From assembly GCA_019637695.1 (NCBI GenBank), contig JAHBVG010000045.1, positions 1 to 48,388 on the forward strand: DNA of 48,388 bases. Direction: 5' to 3'. Position numbers and translations under genes: made by a program. The notes beneath the pieces are model-generated. The model ran no database searches and was not told the origin of the DNA. It saw nothing but the letters and a program-made list of their open reading frames with translations. The DNA comes from Caldilineaceae bacterium. Its GTDB lineage: Bacteria > Chloroflexota > Anaerolineae > Caldilineales > Caldilineaceae. Below are positions 24,069 through 32,159 of the stretch, piece after piece. How positions within the stretch are numbered: position 1 is the first letter of the stretch; each line of letters opens with the position of its first letter.

Positions 24069-24848
24069 ATGGCGCTGACCGACAAAGTTGCGATTATCAC
24101 CGGCGCGGCCCACGGCATTGGCCGCGCCACGGCGTTGCGCCTTGCCCAGGAGGGCGCCACTGTCGTCGTCGCCGACATTCAAGATGAGTTGGGCGCGGAC
24201 GTCGTCGCCGAGATCGAAGGGGCGGGCGGACAGGCACACTATATCCACACCGATGTGAGCATCCACGCCGATATCCGCGCCATGATCGAATCGACAGAGG
24301 AACGCTACGGGCGGCTCGATATCCTCGTCAACAATGCCTATGCCACTAAACGAGGATCGGTGGTCGATCTTAGCGAGGAAGATTGGGATCATTACATGGC
24401 GATCATGGTCAAGGCTATCTTTTTGGCGGGCAAGTATGCCATCCCCGTCATGAAGGAACGGGGCGGGGCCATTGTCAACATGGGATCGGTGCATAGTTTT
24501 GCGGCCTGGCCCAACAACGCGGTCTACGAGACGGCCAAGGCCGCGGTGATCAACTTGACCCGGCAGATGGCGATTGATGGCGGCCCGTTGGGCATCCGCG
24601 TCAACGCCGTCTGCCCCGGCTGGATTCTCTCGCACCCGGAGCGCATCACCGAGGAGCGGTTGCGCTGGGCCCGTCACATCTATCCGCTGGGGCGACCCGG
24701 CCAACCGGAGGAGATCGCCAAAGCCATCAATTTTCTCGTCTCAGACGAAGCCAGTTTCATCACCGGTCACGCTCTGGTGGTGGACGGCGGTCTCAGCATC
24801 CAATTGCAGGATTCGGTCAATCTGGCACCGCCGAATTTTGAGTGGTGA
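24069..24848 (+). CDS. SDR family NAD(P)-dependent oxidoreductase
   Basis: This 259-residue classical short-chain dehydrogenase has TGAAHGIG (residues 11-18, cofactor loop), ADIQDE after strand 2 (Asp here favours NAD), NNAYA at about 89-93, and the catalytic Ser140, Tyr153 and Lys157 in canonical spacing (Y-E-T-A-K). The start directly follows the ridA stop. With the upstream enolase-superfamily enzyme and RidA it forms a plausible sugar-acid catabolic set in which this enzyme would oxidise or reduce a keto sugar acid. Substrate unknown. Confidence 0.9.
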   Translation: MALTDKVAIITGAAHGIGRATALRLAQEGATVVVADIQDELGADVVAEIEGAGGQAHYIHTDVSIHADIRAMIESTEERYGRLDILVNNAYATKRGSVVDLSEEDWDHYMAIMVKAIFLAGKYAIPVMKERGGAIVNMGSVHSFAAWPNNAVYETAKAAVINLTRQMAIDGGPLGIRVNAVCPGWILSHPERITEERLRWARHIYPLGRPGQPEEIAKAINFLVSDEASFITGHALVVDGGLSIQLQDSVNLAPPNFEW

Positions 24849-24861
24849 GGGGTAGGAAGGT

Positions 24862-24930
24862 GATAGGTGACTGGTGATAGGTGACTGGGTGCAGAGGTTC
24901 TACCCAGTCACCTATCACCAGTCACCTATC
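24862..24930. repeat. perfect 29-bp inverted repeat of GATAGGTGACTGGT units
   Basis: The bases 24862-24890 are two tandem copies of the 14-bp unit GATAGGTGACTGGT. They are perfectly reverse-complementary to 24902-24930 across an 11-base loop. It lies in the short gap between convergent genes (SDR and creatininase) and touches the creatininase stop codon. It could end transcription from both sides, though no U-tract follows. Confidence 0.85.
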
Positions 24931-24931
24931 C

Positions 24932-25696
24932 CTAGCTTTTGTAAAACGCCACAAAGAACTCTGCCACGCGGCGCACGGTGATGTTGAGAAGGCGTTGGCC
25001 TTCTTCGGGGGTAGCGGCGGCGGGGGTGTCGGTGTAGCCGACGCTGGCCTGCCAGGCGCCGTGGGTCTGCACGACGGCCCCGGCAAAGTCACTGAAGAGG
25101 CCCTGGTCCGCAGGGACCGATTGGGTGCGCGCCAATCCGTCCCGGTTGACCAGATCTGGGCGGATCGCCATCATCATCGCGGTCTCGAAGTGACCGGCGT
25201 GGCCGGGGATCAGCTTGCCGTCGAAGCCAGCTTCCTCCACCAGGGCAGAGCGGGCCACATCCCAATAGGCGGCGGCGGCAATGCGCACAGGATGGCCGAG
25301 CCGGTTCGCCATGTCCAGGGCGACGACGCGGTTGGAGTCAGTGTTGCCGCCGTGACCGTTGAGGAGGATCAGCTTGCGGAAACCGCTCTTGACCAATCCT
25401 TCGCAGACGTCTATGACGGTGGTGATGTAGTTGGGACCGGGCAGCGAGAGTACCCCGGCAAAGGGGAAATGGTGGTGCGAGTTGCCCGTCCACAACACCG
25501 GCGCCACCACAATGGGGATCTCCTGGGCGGCCTGTTGCGCCGCCAGATCCGCCACCGTGCCGCACAGCGTCGTATCGGTGATCACCGGCAGGTGGGGTCC
25601 ATGTTGCTCGATGGAAGCCGTGGGCAGCACCGCCACGCCATTCAGTGCCATTTCCGCGATCTGCTCGCGCGTCAATTCGGCCAGTTGCACTGTCAT
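24932..25696 (-). CDS. creatininase family protein
   Basis: This 254-residue protein has the creatininase/formamide-hydrolase fold. Metal-site residues are visible in LPTASIEQHGPHLPVITD (Glu30, His32, Asp41) and in ILLNGHGGNTDSN. GHAGHFETAMMM carries the later conserved His and Glu. Family members hydrolyse creatinine, N-formamides or, as in FAPy deformylase and MftE, other amide bonds. AAGAAGGATA precedes ATG 25696. It is on the opposite strand to the neighbouring catabolic genes, and its upstream gap is shared with the CBM9-like gene. Confidence 0.88.
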   Translation of the reverse strand: MTVQLAELTREQIAEMALNGVAVLPTASIEQHGPHLPVITDTTLCGTVADLAAQQAAQEIPIVVAPVLWTGNSHHHFPFAGVLSLPGPNYITTVIDVCEGLVKSGFRKLILLNGHGGNTDSNRVVALDMANRLGHPVRIAAAAYWDVARSALVEEAGFDGKLIPGHAGHFETAMMMAIRPDLVNRDGLARTQSVPADQGLFSDFAGAVVQTHGAWQASVGYTDTPAAATPEEGQRLLNITVRRVAEFFVAFYKS

Positions 25697-25731
25697 GCAA
25701 ATATCCTTCTTTTGGTTGGGTGAAGGGTGAC

Positions 25732-25784
25732 TGGTGATTGGTGACTGGGGCAGAACACAGATCCGGCCCAGTCACCAATCACCA
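25732..25784. repeat. 18-bp perfect inverted repeat in a divergent promoter gap
   Basis: TGGTGATTGGTGACTGGG (25732-25749) is exactly complementary to CCCAGTCACCAATCACCA (25767-25784). The unit resembles that of the 24862-24930 hairpin. It lies between the starts of the minus-strand creatininase (25696) and the plus-strand CBM9-like gene (25810), so it cannot simply be a terminator of either gene. Confidence 0.8.
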
Positions 25785-25809
25785 ATTACCTTATCTGGGG
25801 ATTAATCCA

Positions 25810-26469
25810 ATGCTCCAAACCAGTTTGCCCCGTTTTACAGTTCCGGTCAAGCCGCAGGCGTGGGCAGTCTCGAATATCGCCGCATGGGATTGGGTATCGC
25901 TGCCCGCGTTGCCGCCGTTGATTTTGGCGGATGGCAGTGGACCGGCAATCCAGCAGACGACGACCCGCATCTGTCACGATGGCGAGACTTTTTATGCGCG
26001 CTTCGACTGCGAGGACGACGATAGCTGGGGGACCTTCCACCGCCGCGATGATCCGATCTACGATGAGGAGGTGGTGGAACTCTTCATCGCCGCCGGTGAA
26101 GAAACACCGACCGATTATTACGAGTTCGAGATCAGCCCCAACGGCGTGCTCTTTGATGCCAAAGTCCACAACCCTGGCGGCGGCCGCGCCGGTATGATCG
26201 TGGACACAAGCTGGGACGCTGACGGCATCCGCTGGCGGGCCGAGCGCACGGGCCGGGGAAGTTGGTCCGCGCTCATGGTCTTGCCGTGGAGGGCGATTGC
26301 CCCAACCAATCAAAGACCCGCCGTGTGGCGGGCCAATTTTTACCGTATCGAGCGCCCGCGGCTGGGGAAGAGCCAACAGCCCGTTGAGTTTAGTTGTTGG
26401 TCCCCCACCCTCACCGACCCGGCGGATTTTCACAAGCCGGCGCGATTCGGTATATTGACGCTGGCATAG
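25810..26469 (+). CDS. CBM9-like carbohydrate-binding domain protein
   Basis: This 219-residue protein resembles the CBM9-like (CBM_4_9_1-type) domain. TRICHDGETFYARFDCEDDDSW, DEEVVELFIAAGEETPTDYYEFEISPNGVLFDAKV and the later WRANFYRIERP are its typical strands. No signal peptide is seen, so it may be intracellular. Such domains occur beside sugar-acid and plant-polysaccharide enzymes. ATG 25810 is the first in-frame ATG after the inverted repeat. The next gene is on the other strand. Confidence 0.78.
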   Translation: MLQTSLPRFTVPVKPQAWAVSNIAAWDWVSLPALPPLILADGSGPAIQQTTTRICHDGETFYARFDCEDDDSWGTFHRRDDPIYDEEVVELFIAAGEETPTDYYEFEISPNGVLFDAKVHNPGGGRAGMIVDTSWDADGIRWRAERTGRGSWSALMVLPWRAIAPTNQRPAVWRANFYRIERPRLGKSQQPVEFSCWSPTLTDPADFHKPARFGILTLA

Positions 26470-26511
26470 AATCCGGCGACGCAATCGGCGAATCTGGACG
26501 AGCGAGGATGT

Positions 26512-27531
26512 CTACTGAGTGTCCGAGCTGGTATTGCTCTCGTTTAGCTGCGGTGCGAGTGGGGGAGTGTCGGTCGCCACTGTCTGCAATTGCGCTTTGA
26601 GTTCCTGAAAGCGCGCTGGGTCGATCCCCGTGGCAATGGTGATCGTCTTCCAATCCACGTCTACTGCCAACAGATTCTCGATTGTTTCAATCTTGCCTTT
26701 GATTTCGCCGATCAGCAGACCTTCTTGCCTGCCTTCTTGTCTGCCCTTCTGTTCGCCTTCTTGTCTGCCTTCTTGCCGTAATTCCTCGGCGTAGGTTAAC
26801 ATGGCGCCTCCCACATTGGTTTCATAACGCCTCACAGTCTCTGCAAACTCTTGCACAATGCGTCGCTCCTGGGTTGCCACTAGATAGACAACAAAAATGC
26901 TGACGTAATCGATGCCGCCGGTTTTGGCGACTTGGGCCAGGAGCTTTGCCGCCTGATCCAAAAGTGCTCGTACCGGCTCATGATAGGCAGCCATCATCAA
27001 TAACTGGGCGACCTGAGCCTTCAACCCACCCTGGATCTGCTCTGGAGATAGCCCCGATTGGTCGATCAACAGGTGGGCAAAACGAGGAATGAATACATGG
27101 TCTCGCCCATCTTCACCAAAGAGATCGGCAAACTCTGTGGAGTAACGCCAACTGCTCTTGCCCTGATAGAATACCAAAGGAACGATCAAGCGCAACTGTA
27201 ACTGTTCAGGCTGCTCTTTGAACGACTCGTCCCAGATGCGGCACATGTACTTGAGCAGCCGAAAGCGCATCCACTGATCGGGGCTGGATTGATGTTCAAA
27301 CAGCAGTTAGAGGAATAGTGACTCGCCTGTCGCCCGCGCTTGTATTGTGTAAAGCAGATCCGATTCGCTCTCGCGTAATGCCTCATCCACAAAGCTGGTT
27401 TCTACCAATTCCAGCGTGGACCAATCTAATCGCTGCACCAGTGGGGCGGGCAGATGAGCGCGTAGAAAGCTCTCGGCTTCCCTCGTATCAGAAAAGACAG
27501 CGCGGAAGAGTTTATCGTGTGGTTGTTGCAT
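26512..27531 (-). pseudogene. Rpn-family PD-(D/E)XK nuclease / transposase-like gene with one premature stop
   Basis: The reading frame from ATG 27531 to 26512 encodes an Rpn (recombination-promoting nuclease, PDDEXK) protein. It starts MQQPHDKLFRAVFSDTREAE, has Asp in ESDLLYTIQ and EHQSSPDQWM (the E-x-Q part of the active site), WRYSTEFADLF and a low-complexity QEGRQEG helix near the C-terminus. A single TAA at 27309-27307 interrupts it between ESLFL and LLFEHQ. The frame is the same on both sides, and a Tyr is usual at this point. The break lies inside the nuclease core, so the gene is probably dead. Confidence 0.8.
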
Positions 27532-27737
27532 CCCCGCGGATATGTCATCCTCTGGTGTTGGTCGAAATGCTCATTCGTGCAGAGTATAACACAATCGTCC
27601 CCTATCGTTCCACAGCAATTCGAGGATGTTTGTCTTCTGGCAATGCCCACTGGTATGATGTATTTCATCACGTTCACCCATCACAACTCTGGTTCCCATC
27701 AAACTCTGCACAAATCCTCACCCCAAGGAGCGAATCT

Positions 27738-28874
27738 ATGCACGCAGAACAGCGCCAGCGCACACGCCAACGGCTGGAACGCGCCGGCATCCGGCGAGCG
27801 ATCTTTGCCGATCTCAACTCGATCAAATGGCTGACCGGATTCAACCCGCCGGTTCAATTGGGGACGAACTTTTTCCTCGGCGGTCCGCCGTTGCTCTGGT
27901 ATGTGGACGGCCATTTTACGCTGATCGTACTCGACGGCCACGCTGGCAGCGTGGAAAGTTTCGGACAGCAGCCCGATTGTAGCTTGCGCACCTACGAAGG
28001 ATATACGATCCAAAAGCCGATTACGGGGGGACCCAATCTGGCGGCGTTGTTGAAAGAGGTGATTGGTGCGCGCCCTGGCAGCGGACCCATTGGCGTCGAG
28101 GAGCGATCTTTCACCGTCTATCTGCGCGAGACTCTCGCCGGGATCGTCGAGAGGGGCGCAGCGTGGCAACCCATTGACGATTGGCTGGTCCCGTTGCGTA
28201 TGGTGAAGACGGCGGAGGAGATCGCCAAACTGCGCGATAATTTCGCGCTCAGTGACCTGGGGCATGGCGTTGTTCGCAGCCTCTCGCTGACCGGGATGCG
28301 CGAGATCGACGTGTGGGCGGAGATTCACAGCGCCATCCAGCGCCATGTGGGCGGGCGGATGCCTCTGGGCAACGATTGTGTGGTGGGCTATCGAGAGAAC
28401 AACATCGGCGGCTGGCCCGGCGATCTCGTCATCGGCGAGACCGATTCGTTGATCGTCGATCTGAGTACGCTCCAACATGGCTATTGGTCGGATAGCTGCG
28501 CCACCTATTACGCCAGCAAGCCGGGCGAGGAACAGGCGCGCGCCCACAGGATGATCGAGGAGGCGCTGGCCTTTGCCATTTCGCTGGCGCGCCCAGGCGT
28601 CCTGGCGAACGAGATCGACCGCCAGGTGCGCGGCTTCATCGAGGAGCGGGGCTATCCTGTCTATCCGCACCACACCGGCCACGGCGTCGGCGTCACCGGC
28701 CACGAAGAGCCGCGCATTGTCCCTTACAACGAAGTGCCCTTGCAAGCAGGCATGGTCATCCTCTTGGAGCCAGGCACGTATGTCCCCGGCCGTTGGGGCG
28801 TTCGTCTTGAAGACGCGCTGCTGATCACCGAGGAGGGCGCGGAGGTGCTGACAACGCACGCGAAGGGGATGTGA
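27738..28874 (+). CDS. M24 family metallopeptidase (Xaa-Pro peptidase / creatinase-like)
   Basis: This 378-residue pita-bread-fold protein has a full set of dinuclear metal ligands: Asp241 and Asp252 (VDLSTLQHGYWSDSCATY), His315 (HHTGHGVGVTGHEEP), Glu344 (LLEPGTY) and Glu358 (VRLEDALL). The N-terminal creatinase-type domain occupies about residues 1-155. It is expected to act as an aminopeptidase on Xaa-Pro peptides or as a creatinase-like hydrolase. AAGGAG seven bases before ATG 27738 sets the start. The gene is alone on its strand between the broken rpn gene and cutC. Confidence 0.9.
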   Translation: MHAEQRQRTRQRLERAGIRRAIFADLNSIKWLTGFNPPVQLGTNFFLGGPPLLWYVDGHFTLIVLDGHAGSVESFGQQPDCSLRTYEGYTIQKPITGGPNLAALLKEVIGARPGSGPIGVEERSFTVYLRETLAGIVERGAAWQPIDDWLVPLRMVKTAEEIAKLRDNFALSDLGHGVVRSLSLTGMREIDVWAEIHSAIQRHVGGRMPLGNDCVVGYRENNIGGWPGDLVIGETDSLIVDLSTLQHGYWSDSCATYYASKPGEEQARAHRMIEEALAFAISLARPGVLANEIDRQVRGFIEERGYPVYPHHTGHGVGVTGHEEPRIVPYNEVPLQAGMVILLEPGTYVPGRWGVRLEDALLITEEGAEVLTTHAKGM

Positions 28875-29028
28875 TCCATGTCAATGTTTTGAACGGAGCT
28901 GAAAATAACTGTCGCAATTCTGAATCAGACACAAAGATTTGCACATATAACATCCGGCAAAGTGGAAATAACTGGACACAAAGGTGCTTTGATTGTATAG
29001 GAATCTCGAGCAAAGGCGTGGGCATTGG

Positions 29029-29757
29029 GTGGAAGTCTGCGTCGATTCGGTGGAAGGGGCCATCACCGCCCAAGACGGCGGCGCGGCGCGCGTCGAGCTC
29101 TGCGACAATCTCTTTGAAGGGGGGACCACCCCAAGCGCAGGGACCATCGCCCTGACCCGCCATCATTTGCAGATCGATCTCAACGTCATCATTCGTCCGC
29201 GCGGTGGGGATTTTTGTTACAGTGAGATCGAATTTGAGGTCATGCGCCGCGACATTGAGGAGGCCAGACGGTTGGGCGCCAACGGTGTTGTCATCGGCCT
29301 GCTCACCCCCGACGGCTCCATCGACATCGATCGCACCCGCGTGCTGATCGACCTGGCCCGTCCACTCAGCGTTACCTTTCACCGCGCCTTTGACGTCTGC
29401 CGCGATCCCATCGCAGCGTTGGAAACTTTGATCGATCTCGGCGTGGATCGGCTGCTCACCTCCGGCCAGGAAGCCTCCGTCCTCGAAGGATTGGATTTGA
29501 TCAGTGAATTAGTCCGCCGCGCCGGGGATCGCATCATCATCATGCCCGGCGGCGGCATCCGCGAACACCACCTCCCCAAGATCCTCGCTGTTGGCGTCAA
29601 GGAGATCCACGTCAGCGCCCGCTCCCCGGTGAGCAGCCCTATGATCCACCGCAACGGGCGCGTCTCGATGGGCGGCGAACTGCGCCTGCCCGAGTATGAA
29701 CGGAAGACCACGGATGCAGCGCGGGTGCGGGCGTTTGTGGAGAATAGGGATAGGTGA
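29029..29757 (+). CDS. cutC: copper homeostasis protein CutC
   Basis: About 242 residues form the CutC TIM barrel: EVCVDSVEGAITAQDGGAAR, VELCDNLFEGGTTPSAGTI, then IRPRGGDFCYSEIE, FHRAFDVCRDP, LTSGQEAS, IIMPGGGIREHHLPKI and EIHVSARSP. Its biochemical role is not clear; despite the name it need not bind copper. GTG 29029 is preferred because the encoded VEVCVDSVEGA is the usual family start; the TTG at 28993 is a longer alternative. No ribosome site is clear for either. Confidence 0.85.
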   Translation: MEVCVDSVEGAITAQDGGAARVELCDNLFEGGTTPSAGTIALTRHHLQIDLNVIIRPRGGDFCYSEIEFEVMRRDIEEARRLGANGVVIGLLTPDGSIDIDRTRVLIDLARPLSVTFHRAFDVCRDPIAALETLIDLGVDRLLTSGQEASVLEGLDLISELVRRAGDRIIIMPGGGIREHHLPKILAVGVKEIHVSARSPVSSPMIHRNGRVSMGGELRLPEYERKTTDAARVRAFVENRDR

Positions 29758-29826
29758 TAGGTGACAGGTGACTGGGGGCAAGGCGTCCAGCAGGTTTGCA
29801 AGTTTGCAGGTTTGCACGGGGCAGGT
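29745..29826. repeat. GATAGGTGACAGGTGACTGG and CAGGTTTGCA-type low-complexity arm, left flank
   Basis: Past the cutC end, GATAGGTGA and GGTGACTGG words are followed by tandem CAGGTTTGCA-like words (29790-29818) and GGGCAGGTGAC. The latter are largely reverse-complementary to 30668-30700 on the other side of the next gene, so the CnbZ-like gene lies between the two arms of one inverted repeat. Confidence 0.5.
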
Positions 29827-29870
29827 GACAATCATCTACGCACTACGCGTCATTCCATTTGGAGAACCCC

Positions 29871-30626
29871 ATGATTCTCATCGACAACCCCCACGGCAAT
29901 TATCGTTTTCTCACCGGCATTGCACCCTATTCGGCAGGGGTGATCGCCATGCCAGGCTTTGAGATTGTGCGGGCGACACTGCAACGACCGATCCCCTATG
30001 GGGCGGGCTTCGACTTGATCGAAGACTATCTCGCCGCATTGGATCGTCCGCGCGCGGCGCTCTGTGCGGTGGAACTGCGCCTGCCCCACGCGTTAAGTTT
30101 TGACGGTTTTAGTGAATTCAACGCCAGCTATCAGGAGATCCTCACCCGCTGGGATCTGATCATTGACGGACGCAATCCAGTTGCCCGCACCAATGTTGCG
30201 CCCGCCGTCGCCGCGCCAGAGACGCCGTCGCTCTACGCCTTTTCGTACACCGTCCCCGCCGAGACCTCTGCTACGACTTTTGTCGTCGCCGGGGCCGGAG
30301 ATCTGCGCGATCAGGCCGATCTCTCGCCCGCAGCGGTGGTGCGGCCTGGCGAAAGCTCCCCCGACGCCCTGCGCGAGAAAGCGTCCACGGTGATGGGCGT
30401 GATGCAGGGGCGGCTCACCGGCCTCGGCGCAGATTGGGACGGCGTTACCGCCGTGGGCATCTACACCGCCCAGCCTGTGGACAGCTTCCTGGCCGAGGTT
30501 GTACTGCAACCAATTGGCCGCGCCGCCGGCCATGGCGTCCATTGGTATGTCAGCCATCCGCCCATCGCCGATCTCGTCTACGAGATGGATCTGCGCGGTG
30601 TGCGCATCGAGTTGAGGATTCTGTAG
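29871..30626 (+). CDS. RidA-like protein resembling CnbZ (2-amino-5-chloromuconate deaminase)
   Basis: The protein has 251 residues and appears to comprise two RidA-like halves. The first half runs YRFLTGIAPYSAGVIAMPGFEI to HALSFDGFSEFNASYQEIL. The second contains VVAGAGDLRD, VVRPGESSPDALREKA and GLGADWDGVTAVGIYTAQPV. I connect it with the CnbZ group from memory of those motifs. Related proteins are deaminases of aminomuconate-like compounds; the true substrate here is unknown. GGAGA precedes ATG 29871 by five bases. It is flanked on both sides by arms of a low-complexity inverted repeat. Confidence 0.6.
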   Translation: MILIDNPHGNYRFLTGIAPYSAGVIAMPGFEIVRATLQRPIPYGAGFDLIEDYLAALDRPRAALCAVELRLPHALSFDGFSEFNASYQEILTRWDLIIDGRNPVARTNVAPAVAAPETPSLYAFSYTVPAETSATTFVVAGAGDLRDQADLSPAAVVRPGESSPDALREKASTVMGVMQGRLTGLGADWDGVTAVGIYTAQPVDSFLAEVVLQPIGRAAGHGVHWYVSHPPIADLVYEMDLRGVRIELRIL

Positions 30627-30631
30627 AGGAA

Positions 30632-30702
30632 TGGTGACTGGGGATTGGGGGCGTGACAAGCCCACTTGCCACCTGCCACCTGCAAACCTGCAACTTGCAA
30701 CC
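30632..30702. repeat. GGTGACTGGGGATTGGG and TGCCACCTGCAAACC low-complexity arm, right flank
   Basis: After the CnbZ-like stop, a GGTGACTGGGGATTGGGG word (30632-30649) is followed by tandem TTGCCACCTGCCACC and TGCAAACCTGCAACTTGCAAC words (30666-30700). The latter are complementary to 29790-29818, upstream of the gene. It is the counterpart arm of the repeat on the left flank. Confidence 0.5.
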
Positions 30703-30735
30703 ATCCACCCAACTTTCAATACAAAGGATACCGTT

Positions 30736-31872
30736 ATGCAACCAAACATGATCGGCGCGTATGGTCCCTGGGCCGCGTCGCTGGTAGAGGACGCGCCGGG
30801 GACGCTCTCGTTCCGCCGCCCCGAATGGAGCGATGTGGATAGCTGGCGCAGGGTCGCCCGTCAAGGCGTCTGGGATCGGCTGGCCGCGCCGACGTTGAGC
30901 GCGCCCGCGGTGACCGTCCACAAGCAGTATGTCTACGATGATCTGCACGTCGAGGAGCTATCCTGGCAGTTGCCCTACGGCGAGCCGACCGAGGCGGTCT
31001 TCCTCAAACCGGCGGGCGCAACGGGAAAGTTACCGGGCGTGGTCGGTCTGCATTGCCACGGTGGGCAGAAGTTCTTCGGCAAGGAGAAGATCACGCGCAC
31101 GGGTGAACTGCACCCGATCATGGCGAACCACCACGAGCGCTATTACGGCGGGCGGGCTTGGGCCAACGAATTGGCGAAGCGCGGATACGCCGTCCTCGTC
31201 CACGATGCTTTTGCCTTTGCCAGCCGCCGTGTGCAGTTGGCCGACGTATCCGACGTCATCCGTTACGGCGTGACCGATCCCGATCCATCGGATGTGGCGG
31301 GGATCGAATCGTACAACCGCTGGGCCGCCAACCATGAATCGATCCTGGCGAAATCGCTCTTCTGCGCGGGGACGACGTGGCCGGGCGTCTTTTTGGCCGA
31401 GGATCGCGTCGCCGTCGACGTCCTCTGCGCCCGCGCGGATGTGGACGCGGATCGCATCGGCTGCGCTGGTCTTTCGGGCGGCGGGCTGCGCACCGTCTTC
31501 CTCGGAGGCATGGATGAGCGCATCCGCTGCGCCGTGAGCGTGGGCATGATGACCACCTGGCGCGACTACCTGCTTCATAAATCGCACACGCACACCTGGA
31601 TGTGTTATGTTCCGCTGCTGCCCGCCGAACTCGATTACCCCGAAATTTTGGGGCTGCGCGCACCCTTGCCCACGTTGGTGCAAAACGACAACGAGGATCA
31701 ACTCTTCACCCTGCCCGAAATGCAGCGCGCCGACAGCATCCTGCAAGAAATCTTCGCCAAAGCCGACGCCGCCGACCGCTACCGCGGCAGCTTCTATCCG
31801 GGTCCCCACAAATTTGATCGAGAGATGCAGGCCGAGGCGTTTGAGTGGTTTGATCGGTGGTTGAAGGGGTGA
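30736..31872 (+). CDS. alpha/beta hydrolase of the acetyl xylan esterase / dienelactone hydrolase type
   Basis: This 378-residue protein has a nucleophile elbow GLSGGG (Ser247), an oxyanion region VVGLHCHGGQKFFGKEK, an acid in LVQNDNEDQLF (Asp318) and a catalytic His in PGPHKFDRE (His358). The fold is the AXE/dienelactone-hydrolase type seen beside plant-polysaccharide genes. No signal peptide is evident. AAAGGA lies nine bases before ATG 30736. An inverted repeat separates it from the ABC transporter operon downstream. Deacetylation of a sugar ester is an inference. Confidence 0.8.
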   Translation: MQPNMIGAYGPWAASLVEDAPGTLSFRRPEWSDVDSWRRVARQGVWDRLAAPTLSAPAVTVHKQYVYDDLHVEELSWQLPYGEPTEAVFLKPAGATGKLPGVVGLHCHGGQKFFGKEKITRTGELHPIMANHHERYYGGRAWANELAKRGYAVLVHDAFAFASRRVQLADVSDVIRYGVTDPDPSDVAGIESYNRWAANHESILAKSLFCAGTTWPGVFLAEDRVAVDVLCARADVDADRIGCAGLSGGGLRTVFLGGMDERIRCAVSVGMMTTWRDYLLHKSHTHTWMCYVPLLPAELDYPEILGLRAPLPTLVQNDNEDQLFTLPEMQRADSILQEIFAKADAADRYRGSFYPGPHKFDREMQAEAFEWFDRWLKG

Positions 31873-31877
31873 TTGGT

Positions 31878-31925
31878 GATTAGGGATTGGTGACTGAGTT
31901 CTGCCCCAGTCACCAATCCCTAATC
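31878..31925. repeat. perfect 19-bp inverted repeat of GATTAGGGATTGGTGACTG
   Basis: The bases 31878-31896 are exactly reverse-complementary to 31907-31925 across a 10-base loop. The word GATTGGTGA extends into the left flank, as in related repeats of the window. It is close to the stop of the hydrolase and upstream of the ABC operon promoter. Confidence 0.85.
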
Positions 31926-31955
31926 TCTGAAGTGGACCCTACTCAGAAAAATCGT

Positions 31956-31984
31956 TTGACTACCATGTTACATCATGCTAAAGT
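31956..31984 (+). promoter_or_regulatory. candidate sigma-70 promoter of the sugar ABC operon
   Basis: TTGACT (31956-31961) and TAAAGT (31979-31984) are separated by 17 bases, matching 5/6 and 4/6 of the consensus. The transcript would have a leader of about 170 nt before the ATG at 32160. This is a prediction from sequence only. Confidence 0.4.
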
Positions 31985-32159
31985 GTGAATACTCCGAGTG
32001 CTACAATGCCAATACCCTATGTCATCTGATTCAGACAAAGTTCATCGCACAATCCTATCACGATACCAACTTGAGCAGCACAATCCACAAGGTTGAGTTG
32101 ATACACTGTAGATTTCCCACTTGTAGCTCAGAGCTAGACAACAAAAGGAGATACGTAAC

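Noticed and set aside
26700..26785. Short tandem repeats considered as a separate repeat element
   Set aside because: They encode the QEGRQEG helix common at the C-terminus of Rpn proteins, so they belong to that gene.
27318..27737. Upstream extension of the M24 peptidase
   Set aside because: The extra 140 codons are antisense to the rpn pseudogene and lack similarity; AAGGAG before ATG 27738 fits.
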